Part shown: positions 45,050 through 56,600 of the stretch, one piece after another
Layout: every line of letters begins with the position of its first letter
How positions within the stretch are numbered: the stretch's first letter is position 1
Origin: Prorocentrum cordatum
Lineage: Eukaryota > Sar > Dinophyceae > Prorocentrales > Prorocentraceae
Reading direction: 5' to 3'
NCBI GenBank assembly: GCA_963575745.1
Contig: CAUYUJ010019282.1
Coordinates: forward strand, 628,712-692,711
DNA: 64,000 nt
Made by a program: the position numbers and the translations under genes
The notes under the pieces: generated by a model
The model's database searches: none
What the model saw: only the letters and a program-made list of their open reading frames with translations
Told to the model about the DNA's origin: nothing

Positions 45050-45074
45050 TGAAACAACAACAACAACAAAAAAT

Positions 45075-46262
45075 CCCATAGGGAGAGGGCTCCAGCCTGA
45101 GACTTCCTCGCCGTTCACTCACACATTCAGGCCTCAGGAGCCCAAAAATGACGACGGTTGCAGGCTCGAGGATGACCCGCTCGGACTATAAACTTGAAAT
45201 GCGGGTTCCATAGGGAGAGGGTTCCCGCCTGATACTTCCTCGCAATTCACTAACAGACGAGCCTCCCGCCTGATACCTCCCCCACGTTCAGGCCTCAGAA
45301 CCCCAAAGGCGACGACAATTACAGGTTCGAGGATGACCCACTTGGATTATAAACTTGAAATGCGGGTTCCATAGGGAGAGGGCTCCCGCCTGATACTTCC
45401 TCGCAATTCACTTACTGACGAGCCTCCCGCCTGATACTTCCCCCACGTTCACGCCTCAAAAACCAAAATGTGACTACAATTACAAGTTCAAGGATGACCC
45501 GCCCGGATTAAAAACATAAGGTGCGGGCCCCATAAGGAGAGGGTTCCCGCCTGAGGCTTTCCCGCAATTCACTAACAGACGAGCCTCCCGCCTGATACTT
45601 CCCCCATATTCCGGCCTTAGGAGCCCAAAAGTAACGACATTTATACGTTCCAAGACGACACGCTCGGATCACAAACAAAAAGCGCGAGCCCCATACGGAG
45701 AGGGCTCCCGCCTGAGACTTCCTCGCAATTCACTAACAGACGAGCCTCCCGCCTCATATTTCCACCACGCTCACGCCTCAAAGACCAAAATGTGAAGACA
45801 GTTGCAGGTTCGAGGGTGACCCGCCCGGATTAAAAACATAAAATGCGGGCCTCATAAGGAGAGGGCTCCCGCCTGAGACCCCCTCGCAATTTACTCACAG
45901 ACGAACCTCCCGCCGGATACTTCCCCCATATTTAGGCCTCAGGAACCCAACAGTGACGACAATTACACGTTCGAGGATGACACGGTTGGATTAATAACAT
46001 GAAGCGCGGTCCCCATAGAGAGAGGGCTCCAGCCCGAGATTTCCTCGCAATTCACTAACAAACGAGCCTCCCGCCTGATACTTCCCCCACGTTCAGGCCT
46101 CAGGAGCCCAAGAATGACGACAATTACAGGTTCGAGGATGACCCGCTCGGATTAGAAACATAACATGCGAGCCCCATAGGAGAGGGCTGCCGCGTGAGAC
46201 GCCCTCGCAATTCACTCACGGACGAGCTTCCCGCCTGCTACTTCCCCCATATTCAGACCTCC
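45075..46262 (+). repeat. 161-bp satellite, right array
   Basis: CGCAATTCAC or its variants fall at 45241, 45402, 45563, 45724, 45885, 46046 and 46206, spaced 161 bp (the last 160). The unit runs from CCCATAGGGAGAGGGCTCC to GAGGATGACCCGCTCGGAT with an A-rich spacer. Confidence 0.95.
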
Positions 46263-46299
46263 GGAAAATCATGCTGAGTGATGAGCAAAAATGCGTGTG

Positions 46300-46355
46300 A
46301 TGTGCACCTGAATATGATGATGATGGCGGTGGTGGCGATGCTGAAGATGATGGTG

Positions 46356-46390
<35 letters not shown>

Positions 46391-46930
46391 CACGATGACG
46401 AGAACCGACGGCCAATGCTGATGGTGATCGATGGTGACTGACTGAGTATGATGATGATGGTGGTGGTGATGATGACCGATGGTGATGATGACCGATGACG
46501 GGGTGAATGCGCGAGCGACGCGGAGAGTGCGAGGGAGACGTTCCTGCGCGGAGGGTGACCAGAGAAAACAAGAACCCAACTTTGGATGTGGGGAGAAACG
46601 ACATCACCCCCTAAAAACAACGCATACGATTCGCACGTGTGCCTCTCAAATTACCACAACGTCCAAGACGGCCCAATAATCGCCCAAGGTGCCCCCAAAA
46701 CGGCCCAAGAGAACCCCAAGACGGGCCAAAACACCCCGCACTCGATCAACTCCGCCATCCCCTGCGCCGCATGAGGCGCCGCCCCAGCACGGCCCAAGAC
46801 GGCCCCGGAAAACCCCCAGGAGGCCTCCCAAAATGACCACAGGAGCCCCCCATGGCCCAAGAGGCCCCCAGACGACTGGATTGCAAATGCTCCGGCACTA
46901 CTCGGAACAGCCCAAAGGGCCCCCCAAAAG
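46300..46930. repeat. (GAT)n then CCCAAGACGGCCC repeat
   Basis: (GAT)n with GGTGGT interruptions at 46310-46495; CCCAAGACGGCC and CCCCAAGACGGGCC repeats at 46660-46930 on the same strand as the 39.7-41.06 kb block. No gene supported. Confidence 0.75.
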
Positions 46931-46933
46931 GCC

Positions 46934-47920
46934 CTAGAAGCGCCTGACGACTTCCACGACGCGCGCAACAGACACTCTGGACGACGCCGAGACAGACGAA
47001 CAGCGCGCGAAACTCACGCGGCGGCAGACGAGCAGGTCAAACCATCTCACGCCGACGCACTGCGCCAAGTGCATTTTGCCTGCAGCCGCAAACGAGAAGC
47101 CACTCTGGCACGGACTGAGACTTCCAGGGCACGCCAAGCCTGCGTTGCCGCGGTTGGGCGATGGCACTGCTTCTCGGGGAATCGAATCTCGGCCGCGCAC
47201 TTGCCGCGCTTCAACATCGCGCTCGGGCGGCGCGCCGGGCACGTCCAGCCCCACTTCTTCCCGGCAAAAATATCGCTCATATTCGGCCGAGGCGTCTACC
47301 CGCAGGCCGAGCACGGCGGGCGCCCGCGGCCCTCGCACCAGTCGCAGCTGCTCTTCAAACGCTCGGGGGGCCTCGATCCGCATTCGCCACCTTTTCCTTT
47401 GAAGAGGGGCCTCGTCTTCCTGCCCGGGCACTCGGTGCACGCGGCGTCTTTCAAACCTCGGTGCTTCTTAAAGGGCCATTCGTCGAACAGCCGCGGCGGC
47501 TTCTCGTGCTCGCTCGCGCGACGCCTCAACGAGCGGTCGTCGGGCTGCCCGATGAAGCAAATGCTGCCGCTCGGGAGCGCGAGCTGCGCGCGCTGCGAGG
47601 TCGAGGGCCCCGCGCTCATTCAGGTCGTTCACCTCGCTCCGCGCGAAGGCTTTCAGCTGCTTTGTCTCGCTGCAGCGACTGCGCTGCAGAACGCCCCCCC
47701 CCCCCCCCCCCCCACGCCCCACCCCGCCCAGCCGTGCCCGCGTGGCGCGGCAGGCGCGGCCGATGCGCCAGGGGGCCGCTAATGCGCGCAGAGGGCGCCC
47801 CTCCTCCACGCGCCCTGGCCCAGCGCCGCCACGGCGTGCTCCGCGGGGTCGCTCGTTCGCGCGTCACTGCCCGGGAACTCGCCCGATCTTCCGCCGGCGG
47901 CAGTCGCCGCGCTAGAACGC
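46934..47920 (-). pseudogene. Cys-rich modules downstream of the helicase remnant
   Basis: Minus-strand pieces in different frames show repeated C-x2-C pairs in a similar context: RSRCSETKQLKAFARSEV, DAACTECPGRKTRPLFKG and LKSSCDWCEGRGRPPCSACG. Repeats of the form C-x2-C-x3-K-x(A/F)F followed by a second C-x2-C resemble zinc-binding Stc1-like modules that I recall next to helicase genes in dinoflagellates. The frames are badly broken. Confidence in the family is low; confidence that this was Cys-rich coding sequence is moderate. Confidence 0.35.
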
Positions 47921-48472
47921 GGCGGCGCCCACCAACTTCGCGGGCAACCAGGTAGCCGCTTCCTCCTCAGCCTTGACCCACTCGGCCCTCGCCCGCTCGG
48001 TCGCCATCTCTCTGGCCGCGGGGGCGCGCAGGGGCCGCGGGCCAGTCCGACGCCGCAGGCGGAAAAGCACGGGCGAAAAGGGGCGCGCGGCGATTAGATC
48101 GCCTGCTCTCCCGGCGCGGCGGATGGCCGCGTAGCCCGCGGGAACCGTCGACGAACGGGGCGTCGCCCGCGCGCCCAGGAGGTCGAGGATGGCCCGCGGC
48201 AGCGCGGCGCCAGCGACAGTGGGCCGCGGCGGCAAAGCGCGGGGCCAATGGGAAACCCGCGCGCTCCACCGCGGCCTTGAAACTGGGACTACGGTCCCAG
48301 GGCGCCCCCTTCAAGCTCCACGGGAAGACGCCCGCGGGCTGCTTCCCAAAGCGGGGCGCCGTGCCCCCGGGGGGGTCTCGCCGCGATCGCCTCGGGCACG
48401 CGCTGCAGCGCCAGCTCCGGCTCGGACCTGCGCTCGATCGCCAACTTAGATTCGCCCGGGTGACCCGGCCCG

Positions 48473-49260
48473 TCACGGCCCCCCAGGAAGCCTGCAAGCT
48501 CCCGCCCCCGCAGTCTCCGCGATGGTGAACCGAGCTCGCATGCCTTCCTTCGACCCGCACGCGTCGCCCCGAGTCAGGGGGGCGTCGCGCGCCACCGCCC
48601 AGGGGAGCTGCCCCCCAGCATTGGCTGCCACGTTCGCCGCTCGGAGAATCACTCTCTTCGGGGCGTCGCAAGGGCGCGCGAGCAGCGCGTCCGCGAACGC
48701 CGCGCACGCCTCCCGCCGCCTGCCATCGGTCTGCGAGGCGACGCGGCAGCGTCGACGGCGATCCGCGCGACAATCAGCGCGCGTCAGACACCTCCCGGCC
48801 CCCCGGGGTCGACCCTCCAGGAACGCGCGCGGCCGCTCGTCTGCCCAGAGCGCCCAGCGCGTCGCCTTGCCGCGGCCGAGGCACCCCTGCGAGGCCCCAG
48901 CGCTGCCGGGAGCTGCAGGCGCCAAGGAGCCAGGCACGTCAGCGGGGAAACCGCGGACGAATTTGCACGTCCTGTCCGACAGATCCCCCGGGCGCGCTGC
49001 CGCGAGGAAATCTCTCCACCATGGGTCCGAGCAGCGGCGCGGCTGAGCCAGAGCGCAGCGGCGAAACGCTGAGCGCAGCAAGCCCTCCGCCCAGAACATC
49101 TCGAGCACGCGGCCGACGTTGGCGGGCCGCTTCAGGCAAGGGTTGGCAGCTATACTGAGAGCCCTCACGGGCGGGATTCGCCACGGATCCCCGAGCAGCA
49201 CAAAATTGAGCCCTCCGAACATGGCGAACTGTTTGGGCGCCCGTGCGCCCACTGCCCAGG
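48473..49260 (-). pseudogene. PIF1-type helicase remnant
   Basis: The frame starting at 49252 reads FGGLNFVLLGDPWRIPPVRA, the PIF1/Helitron helicase motif III region (FGGxxxVLxGDxxQLPPV), with Arg in place of the usual Gln. NVGRVLEMFWAEG and CSDPWWRDFLAAARPGDLS follow, matching the segment after motif III in dinoflagellate PIF1-like proteins. Then ANVAANAGGQLPWAVARDAP, and the frame shifts below 48480. Walker A and motif II are not found upstream (49260-49700). It differs from the helicase at 53.6-59.5 kb and represents another family. Confidence 0.55.
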
Positions 49261-49779
49261 GGCCCCCCTTGCCTCGCGTCGAGTCCTTCAGTGGCAGCCC
49301 GCCCCCCAGGTCTCCCGGATTGTTCGCCCCTCCGCCCTCTCCGCCACCCGTCGACGCAGCCGGTGAGGCGCGCGCTGCCGGGGCGCAACTTCTCGCGCCC
49401 TTTCTGGCGCAGCGCCTCCGCGGCGGCCCCTTGGCACCCGGCGAGCGCCCGCGGGCATCGCACTGGAAAGCATCAAAACAGACTGGCGTCGGGGCCGCCG
49501 CGACGCGGGCTCGCTGTTCGGCGACCCCCAGAAGGGCGCGTTCTGCTCCAGCGCCTTGTGCGCTGAATGAAAGGGATTCCCAATGCCCTCGCCGGCGCCA
49601 TCTGGCCCGGCGCCGCGGTCGACTCTGCGCAGCTCCGACACGGCGCTGCTGTGACCGAGGCGCGGGAGCGCTTCCTCCGTCAGCGCCTCCACTGGCTTCG
49701 AGTCATGGTCGTCGTTCTCTGGCGTCGTCGTCACTGCGCGAAGCGCGTTCGCCCACGGGGCGCGGTTGGAGCTCTACGC

Positions 49780-50065
49780 GATGTGGCCGCGCAGGTACAC
49801 AACCACTGGGGCCTTCGGTGGAGCTCCCTTTGGGGCCACGGAAACGCCGTACTGGGTGGCGCGGGGCGCATGCGCACACAGCCACTGGGACTTTCGGTGG
49901 GGCCGCCTATAAGGCAACAGAACGCCTACAGCCACTGGGGCCTTCGGTGGAGCTCCGTGTGGGGCCACGAAGCGCGGTGCTGGATAACGCGGGGCGCATG
50001 CGTACACAGCCAGTGGGGCATTCGGTGGAGCTGCCTGCGGGGCCTTCGGTGGAGCCCCCTATGGG
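49780..50065 (+). repeat. GGGGCCTTCGGTGGAGCTCC tandem repeat, ~130-bp unit
   Basis: CACTGGGGCCTTCGGTGGAGCTCC appears at about 49803 and 49934, with partial copies at 49900, 50012 and 50040. GCGGGGCGCATGCG(C/T)ACACAGCCA recurs between them. Confidence 0.65.
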
Positions 50066-50326
50066 GCCGAGGGATGGGAGGAGGCGAGGCGAAGCGAGGC
50101 GAGGTGCCAGAAATCGTCCCGGGGGCGGCCCTATAAGAGCGCAGCGGTGGCGCCGGAGCGCTGGAGCTCACTTGATGAAGTGCTGCTCCCGATCTGACTC
50201 TCTTTCCCGTCGAAATCACGCTTCTAGAAATCTGCGTAATTCCCACACTGCGTAAAGAAGGTCATCATTTTTGGATATTGGGTCACGCGCTCCTCCACAA
50301 TTCGTTGAATACGTCCGTCCACTAAG

Positions 50327-50430
50327 AGCGGGAGGAGGGGGAGGCATGAGGGGAAGAAGAAACGAGCGACGCGGGGCGCTCTCTTCAAAACGAGGACCCA
50401 ACACCACAGGATGGTTGGGAAAAACGGGAG
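50327..50430 (+). repeat. Dispersed repeat, copy A
   Basis: GCGGGAGGAG, a variable part, then CTCTTCAAAACGAGGACC and CCACAGGATGGTTGGGAAA. Copy B is at 53307-53390. Confidence 0.65.
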
Positions 50431-50639
50431 GCGGACAGGCACCCCAGGCAGCGGAAGCAAGGCGGCACGAGAGTGGCTGCCTGTCTGGCGAGCGCACTCA
50501 TCTCGGTCGCGAAGGCCTGGCCGTGGCCGACAGCGCAGAGCACCATCATGCTACTCCTGATTACTAGCGAGACAGGCGGCCTCAGGAGCCTCGGCTTCCT
50601 TCCCCGGCCTCAGGAGCCTCGGCTTCCTTCCCGAGATCG

Positions 50640-51894
50640 CCAGGGCCTGGGAGGACATCAGGATGCCCGTCACGAGGAAGTGGGAGGCAGCAAACAAGCG
50701 GGCCTACGACTGGGCGAGCAAGGGGCGATCCAGCGAGCGTGCCGCCTGGATCCCAGCCCCTGTGCTGCGAGGCGACGGGGGCGGAGGGCCACGAGCACGG
50801 CGTCACACACTTACATTGACTTGGCCAAGTACTTCGAGTACCTGACAAATGAGATGGTCTGGCGAGACTTCAACAAAAGCATCATGCCAGACATCTTGCG
50901 CGTGTGCAGAATGATGAGGCGCATCGTGTTGGACGGGTGCTACACCTGGAGACTGCGCTGGGGATACGGCATCGCGCTGGTGTGCCTCAAGATGGCTATA
51001 TATATATATATATTTATGTGTGTGTGTGCTTGAAGCTTGACCAGCTCATAGTGCAGGTCTCGTGAGCAGACGTGATTGTTCTTCGACGGTTTCGCCACAG
51101 CAGCGCACTGGCTCCGCATGTTCGTTCTGCACAGGGGTCGGGTGCTGGTGCAGGCCGTCATCGTTACGTTTCGATGTACCACGGAAACCAAAATCCCCAC
51201 GGTCAGCAAAGAAAAGACAGTGTCACTCCCTTCTACAACACCACTGGCCGAAGGTGCCAGCAGGCGAATCCCGCCCTACGTCGTGCGCATGGTGGACAGC
51301 GAGAAGAACCTTGGCGTGACCACGGCAGCGGACAGCAGGAGGGTGAGTGCCTTTAGCACGGGGGCCGTCAAGCAGGCCGCCAGGAAAAATCGTGTCCAAC
51401 GAATGCGGCGAGCTGGAGGCCAGGCGCACGAGGTGGTGCGACACGGCAAGGTACCCTTTCTCCTGTATGACACCGAGGTGACGGGCATGGGCGACCAGGC
51501 CCGTGGCGAGCTGCGCCAGAGCGTGGTGACAGCCGTGCTAGGGTCGAAGGCAGGGTATTACACATTCATGACCCTGGTGTGCGACGACATGGACCCTGGC
51601 GTGCTGGTCACCACGGGTCCGATCGCTTCCTGGGCTCGGCAGAAGGTTGCCGAGGACCCCAGCATGGGCGAGCGGCTGCAGATGGCGTGGCAGCGATGGA
51701 TCATTCGTATCAGCCAGGCCAACTCCCCATGTCAAATGGTGCGTGGGCCAGCGGCAACCTTCATCACGACGGTGCACAGGCCAGGCTGGATGACGCAGCC
51801 GACTTGCGCGATCACTGTCAACGGCTTCGTGATGGGCCTAAGGACGGTGCCGCTTTACGTGCTGCACCGCGCGAGGCCGCGCTGCAAGGTCTGA
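50640..51894 (+). pseudogene. LINE-type reverse transcriptase remnant
   Basis: One frame reads TRKWEAANKRAYDWASKGR and SSERAAWIP (50663 onward). A second then gives IDLAKYFEYLTNEMVWRDF (50815-50871), equivalent to RT motif A (DLxKAFExV...VW) with Asp at 50818. After a (TA)n tract at 50996-51014, a long frame (51076-51894) carries KNLGVTTAADSRR, RKNRVQRMRRAGG and FLLYDTEVTGMGDQARGELR, a post-palm region of the kind I recall in dinoflagellate LINE RTs. Motif C with its two Asp residues is not readable, so a central part is missing. Non-functional. Confidence 0.5.
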
Positions 51895-53300
51895 AGGAGG
51901 CCTGGCTTACGCGATGGAGCCTCGAGCTCGGCATGAATTCCATATAAGTATGGACCCCGTCCGCACCTTCCTCGAGCGTCCCCTCCGTGGCCGGCGCACG
52001 CGAACACCAGACCCGAGCGCGTGTGTTCTGGAAAGGCGGCATGTGGTCGCATGAGAGGCTGCTCAAGAAGTGGCCTGCCAGGCGGGCCACGCGGCCGTCG
52101 GCACCGACAGGGGTCGGAACTTCGTCTGCGCGGCGAGGCAGGCACGTTGGCAAGTGGTCGGAGGGAGGCACATTGTCACATTGTACATCTAGGGGTCAAC
52201 CCTTGCGACCCCGCAGTCAATCCTGCCCTGTGAAGCCTGCAGTCGTCCCACGCCATGGACTTCGAGGGCGGCTGTTCCTCACGGGTGACGTGCACGCAGG
52301 CGATAGCCTGCTATACGGCAACGGCGAGCCCTCCGCAGAGGGGGGGGCAAGCCTGGCATAAGGAAGCTTACACCTAGCTAGTATCCGATATTCTAGAGTT
52401 TTTGGCCGAGATCGGAATGTTAGGCCGTGAGATACTAGACCCTTCTGAGGGCTCGATTCCGACACTCGAAACCACCCACCGCTCCCGAACCCCCGCCTGG
52501 TGGGTGAGACGGGGGGCCGAGCAGCCACCCTCCCAGCACCGACGGGCGCTTGCCCCGCCATGGGTGTGGGGATGCGACGGGGATGAAACTCGAGCGGTCG
52601 CAGCAGTCGGGACACCAGCCAGGCCCAATTTCGTGTTCTGCGGCTGGTGCGCGAGCGACGCATGCTTCCGATGGGCCAGCTTTCAGCCCTGCGCACATCC
52701 CACAGGAACCACGGAGTCTTAGGGGGGAGGCTTCGGATTTTGCGGGAAGCCAAGCACCCAACGACAGGTAGGCAGCTCTGACCCAGTGCGCACGCCCAGG
52801 ACTGTCTGGGGGTCACGACGCTCGGTTTTGTTTCCTGCCCTACCTCGCGTATCGCCACCTAGATAGATAACCCTAGGAGGGCCGTGAGCTTACGCACGCA
52901 CGTTCTGACTCACTTGGAGTGCTCACTCGTCAAGGACCATCGGCCAGCTACATCCAAACTACCTCATCCTGCCATTATGTGTCCTCCCTCCTCCCCCAAA
53001 TCCTCCTCCTACTTCTGACCCGCTCAACCCCCCTTCCTCCCGTCCTCTTCCTTCCTCAGTCGTCGGATTAGACCGTGCCGTCAAAAGAACGTCCACTGCC
53101 GCGGGGGCAGCGCCGGCTGCAGTGGATCCTGAGTCAGGGCGTCGGCGCCCACGTTCATGCCGTTCAGGAGGTTAACGAATTCCACGCGGTCCATAGCCCC
53201 GCTCCTCTTGCAGGGAAGGAGGAGAAGAACCAGTGAAAATGCAATACGCGTCCACGATGTTGCTATAAACCCTTCCTACGAAGTCCCTCTTGATAGGTCC
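51895..53300. other. Stretch with no supported gene
   Basis: GC-moderate sequence with only short or composition-biased frames on either strand. An isolated GATAGATAA lies at 52861. Confidence 0.45.
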
Positions 53301-53306
53301 CTACAA

Positions 53307-53447
53307 CGGCAGCGGGAGGAGAAGGAAGGAGGACGCGAACGCTGTCTCTTCAAAACGAGGACCCAACGCCACAGGATGGTTGGGAAACAAAAGCAGTAGT
53401 AGTAGTAGCAGTGGCAGTGGCAGTAGCAGTAGCATTAGTAGTAGTAA

Positions 53448-53480
<33 letters not shown>
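53307..53480 (+). repeat. Dispersed repeat copy B and (AGT)n microsatellite
   Basis: Copy B (53307-53390) matches 50327-50430, with CTCTTCAAAACGAGGACC and CCACAGGATGGTTGGGAAA. (AGT)n with AGC interruptions runs from 53395 into the assembly gap. Confidence 0.8.
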
Positions 53481-53580
53481 NNNNNNNNNNNNNNNNNNNN
53501 NNNNNNNNNNNNNNNNNNNNNNNNNNNNNNNNNNNNNNNNNNNNNNNNNNNNNNNNNNNNNNNNNNNNNNNNNNNNNNNN
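53481..53580. other. Assembly gap of 100 N
   Basis: Exactly 100 N, the size usually used for gaps of unknown length. It lies between an (AGT)n tract and the 3' end of the Helitron-like gene, so Helitron terminal features may be lost in it. Confidence 1.
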
Positions 53581-53607
53581 CGCGGCTGGGGCGGGCCGCT
53601 CCTCAGG

Positions 53608-56600
53608 TCAGGCCTCGCGGATAAACTCTGTGAAGCCGAGCTCCCTGGCGAGGGCCGTCGCCTCCCTCCTGCGCCGCTTCGTGCGCGCCGCAAACTGCTC
53701 CAGCTGCTTGCGCAAGCCCTCCGGCGGCCCGGCCAGGAAGAACTCGATGCGCGGCGCCCGCATGAGCAGGAGGTCCTCGTGGCGCGTGGCGCGCGAGAGC
53801 AGCACGTAGAGCTCCAGCCACCAGTCGTCGTCCTCCTTCTTGCCGTTCCCGACCTCGTGGCGGCCGCAATCCAGGATCACGCCTGGGCGACGTCGGCCGA
53901 GGGAGCAGTGCGCCGGGCAGCCGACGGCCCAGGGCGAGAGTCCACAAGACCGAAGGATGGCTGCGGACTGCTCGCGCCTCGGAGGTCTGGCCGCCCCCGG
54001 AGCGCCGTTCCCCCGCCCCGTCGCCTTCTCGCATGGTGCGCCCCTGGCACGCCACCGTGGTGATGACCCTGCCGTGCGAGAACGGGAAGCCCGTCCGGGT
54101 GACCTTGGAGGTGCGGAAGGTGAACGGCTCCGACGTGCGGGGCTCGATGAACACCAGCGGGCCCGTGAGGTCCCCCGTGAGGCTCTCGTCGTGGCGCTCG
54201 AGGTCATCCACGAAGGGCGCGCTCGCGTACTTCTCCATGCGCACCCAGAACCCCAGCGGCAAGTGCTTTAGATAGATCCTCTTCTCCCCGTCTCTCTCGG
54301 CCTTGTCGACGTCGCCCCGATCTCGAGGGCCCACGACGATGTGCACGATCTGCCCCTCGGCATCCTTGACGAGGCCGTTCTTGAGGTCCAGCGCCTCCAG
54401 GAGCCGGATCCGCATGCCCACGTGCACCGGGAGCAGTCCGTGCATGCCACCGGTGTTCTTCGGGTTGGCACAGTTCATCATCTTGGCGGCGTCCTTCCTG
54501 CTCATCGTCGGGGCAGACCTGTCGGCGGCCTGCACGAGGAAGAGAGGCTTCTTCAGGACGCCCGCGTCCCGCTGGGCACGCATGTTCATCCAGCGCGCCA
54601 CGGTGTCCCAATAGGACCCGATCATGTGGCCGTTCTGGAACCTGTCCTCCCGGAGTCTACGATCATCGGGTTTCAGCTGCATGGCGTTCCACGTGGCCCG
54701 GATGGCCGGCGGGACCTGCTTCCCCGGCTTGCGCAGGAACGCCATGAGGTCCCTGAGTTTCGGGTCCTTGAAGCGGTTGGACGCCTGGAGCTCGAAGCAC
54801 AGCGGCGTGTTGCAGAAGAGCTTCATCACTGCCTGGCACTCTGGTGCGAGGTTGATGCCCGCCGCCGCCAGTTCCTCGAAGCTGGAGATGAGCGACACCT
54901 TGCCTCCCGTCGGCTTCGACTGCAGGAAGTCCCCCAGGTGGATCACGATGGGCATCCGGCCGAAGGCGCCGCAGACCTGGTCGTACTCCCGCTCCTCCGC
55001 GCCCCACTCGGCCTTGCGTCCCAGGTAGGACCGGAACGCCAGCATGTTGTACAGGTTGGGCGAGATCATGCTCACCTCCTCCAGGATCAAGCACCTGACC
55101 GCCTCCCACGTGTCCTGCAGCGCTTTCAGCTTGCCCCCCGCGGGTATGTCCTTGTTCCTGAAGGACTGCACTCCTATGACGCCCGCCCGGTGGCAACTGA
55201 CGGCCTTGTGAGCGTCCGTGGAGATGTTCGCGGCCTGAGACCACTTCGCGCAGACTATCAGCGTGGACTTCGCCTTGCCCGTTTCCACAGGGAACAGCGC
55301 GTCCATGGCCGGCAGCACGATCTCCTGCACCATGGCGGTCTTCCCGCTGCCGCCCTGGCCCAGGAGCAGGAACTGGAACGTCTTCCGCTTCGCGTGCTTG
55401 GCCATGCTGCCGTCCTCGATCTTCTGCTCCTCGTCCCAGACCACGTTGCAGGCGTTCGCGAACGCCGTGACGAACAGGGCCTGGTCGGGCTTCAGAGGGC
55501 GGCGCTCCTGCTTCCCCGTGCTCGGGTTGACCACGCCGTCCTCGAACTTTTTGACGAGGCGCTTGACGAAGTCGCTGGGCCGCTGCAACTCCTCCGACGG
55601 CTCCCACCGCGCCTGCGCCGCCTCGGCCGGCATCGCGCCAGCGCCCGCTGCCCCGACGTCGTCCCGCGCGGGGGCGTCGGCCACGGGCACGTCCGCATCC
55701 TTCGTGCCCCCCTTGGCGAACCTCTTCCGCTGGGTCTCCACCAGGCTCTTCAGCTCGTCTGCGTCGAGGTCGCGCAGGGCCCTGAACGGAGCGAGGACGT
55801 TGTCCTTCAGGGCGCGGGCAGCGCGCCGCGACGCGTCGGCGTCAGTCGGCCCGGGCAGCGCGCCGTTCTCCATCATCGTGGCGGCCTTCTTGAGCTCCTT
55901 CACGAAGGCCTGCGTGCGCTCGGCGGTGTCGAAGCGCAAGATCTGCCCGAGCGTCTCGGGGTCGAAGTGATGCTCCAGGACCGCGTTGGCGCCCAGCTTC
56001 GCGAAGCCGCCCTGAGCGCGGATGGCCTGGGCCTCCACCTGCGCGGCGCCCGCCCCCGAGTCCTCGGCGCCCTCCCGGAACACGGGGGCCTCCGCGACAT
56101 GCACGTCGTCCTTCTGCGGCCTCTTCGGCTTCGAAGCCTTCGCCTTGGAGATGCCGTCGAAGTTGGCCGCGGTCTTCGTGGTCTCCAGGGCCAGGTACTC
56201 CTGCACCGTCAGCAAGCTGTCCAGCCAGCTGCCCAGCTCCGTGCACTGGGCGCACCGGAACGGAGGCTGCACGTCCTCGCCGCTGTCGCTGCGCTTCTCG
56301 CGCAGCGCGGACTCGACCTTCTCCGTGTTCCAGATGCTGGGGGTCGCCCAAGACCCTGCGTCATTCCTGAGGCACTTCGCCCGGGCCGTCTTCGCCAGCT
56401 GCTCCTGGGCGGTGGCGAACGACTCCCAGCCGCGCTGGAACGGGCCCGAGACGCCCTCCCCCGCCGGCTGCGCCGGCCACTCCGGCTCGCCCTCCGGCGC
56501 CGCGCACAGGTGCTCGTACGCGCGGACGTAGCGCAGCTCCTTCGTGTCGTTGGGGCCGTCGGCGTCCGGCAGGTGCACTGGCCGGAGCAGCACCGACTTC

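Larger units (their letters stand above)
41571..45074. other. 3.5-kb block interrupting the 161-bp satellite
   Basis: Contains (TAGA)n at 41585-41662, a GTC-rich tract at 41690-41990, (TCC)n at 42255-42365 and 42490-42615, the 300/331-bp satellite, AAT/CAT repeats at 44690-44970 and (GA)n at 45010-45045. It joins satellite sequence on both sides with only about 25 bp of the unit missing. Confidence 0.6.
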
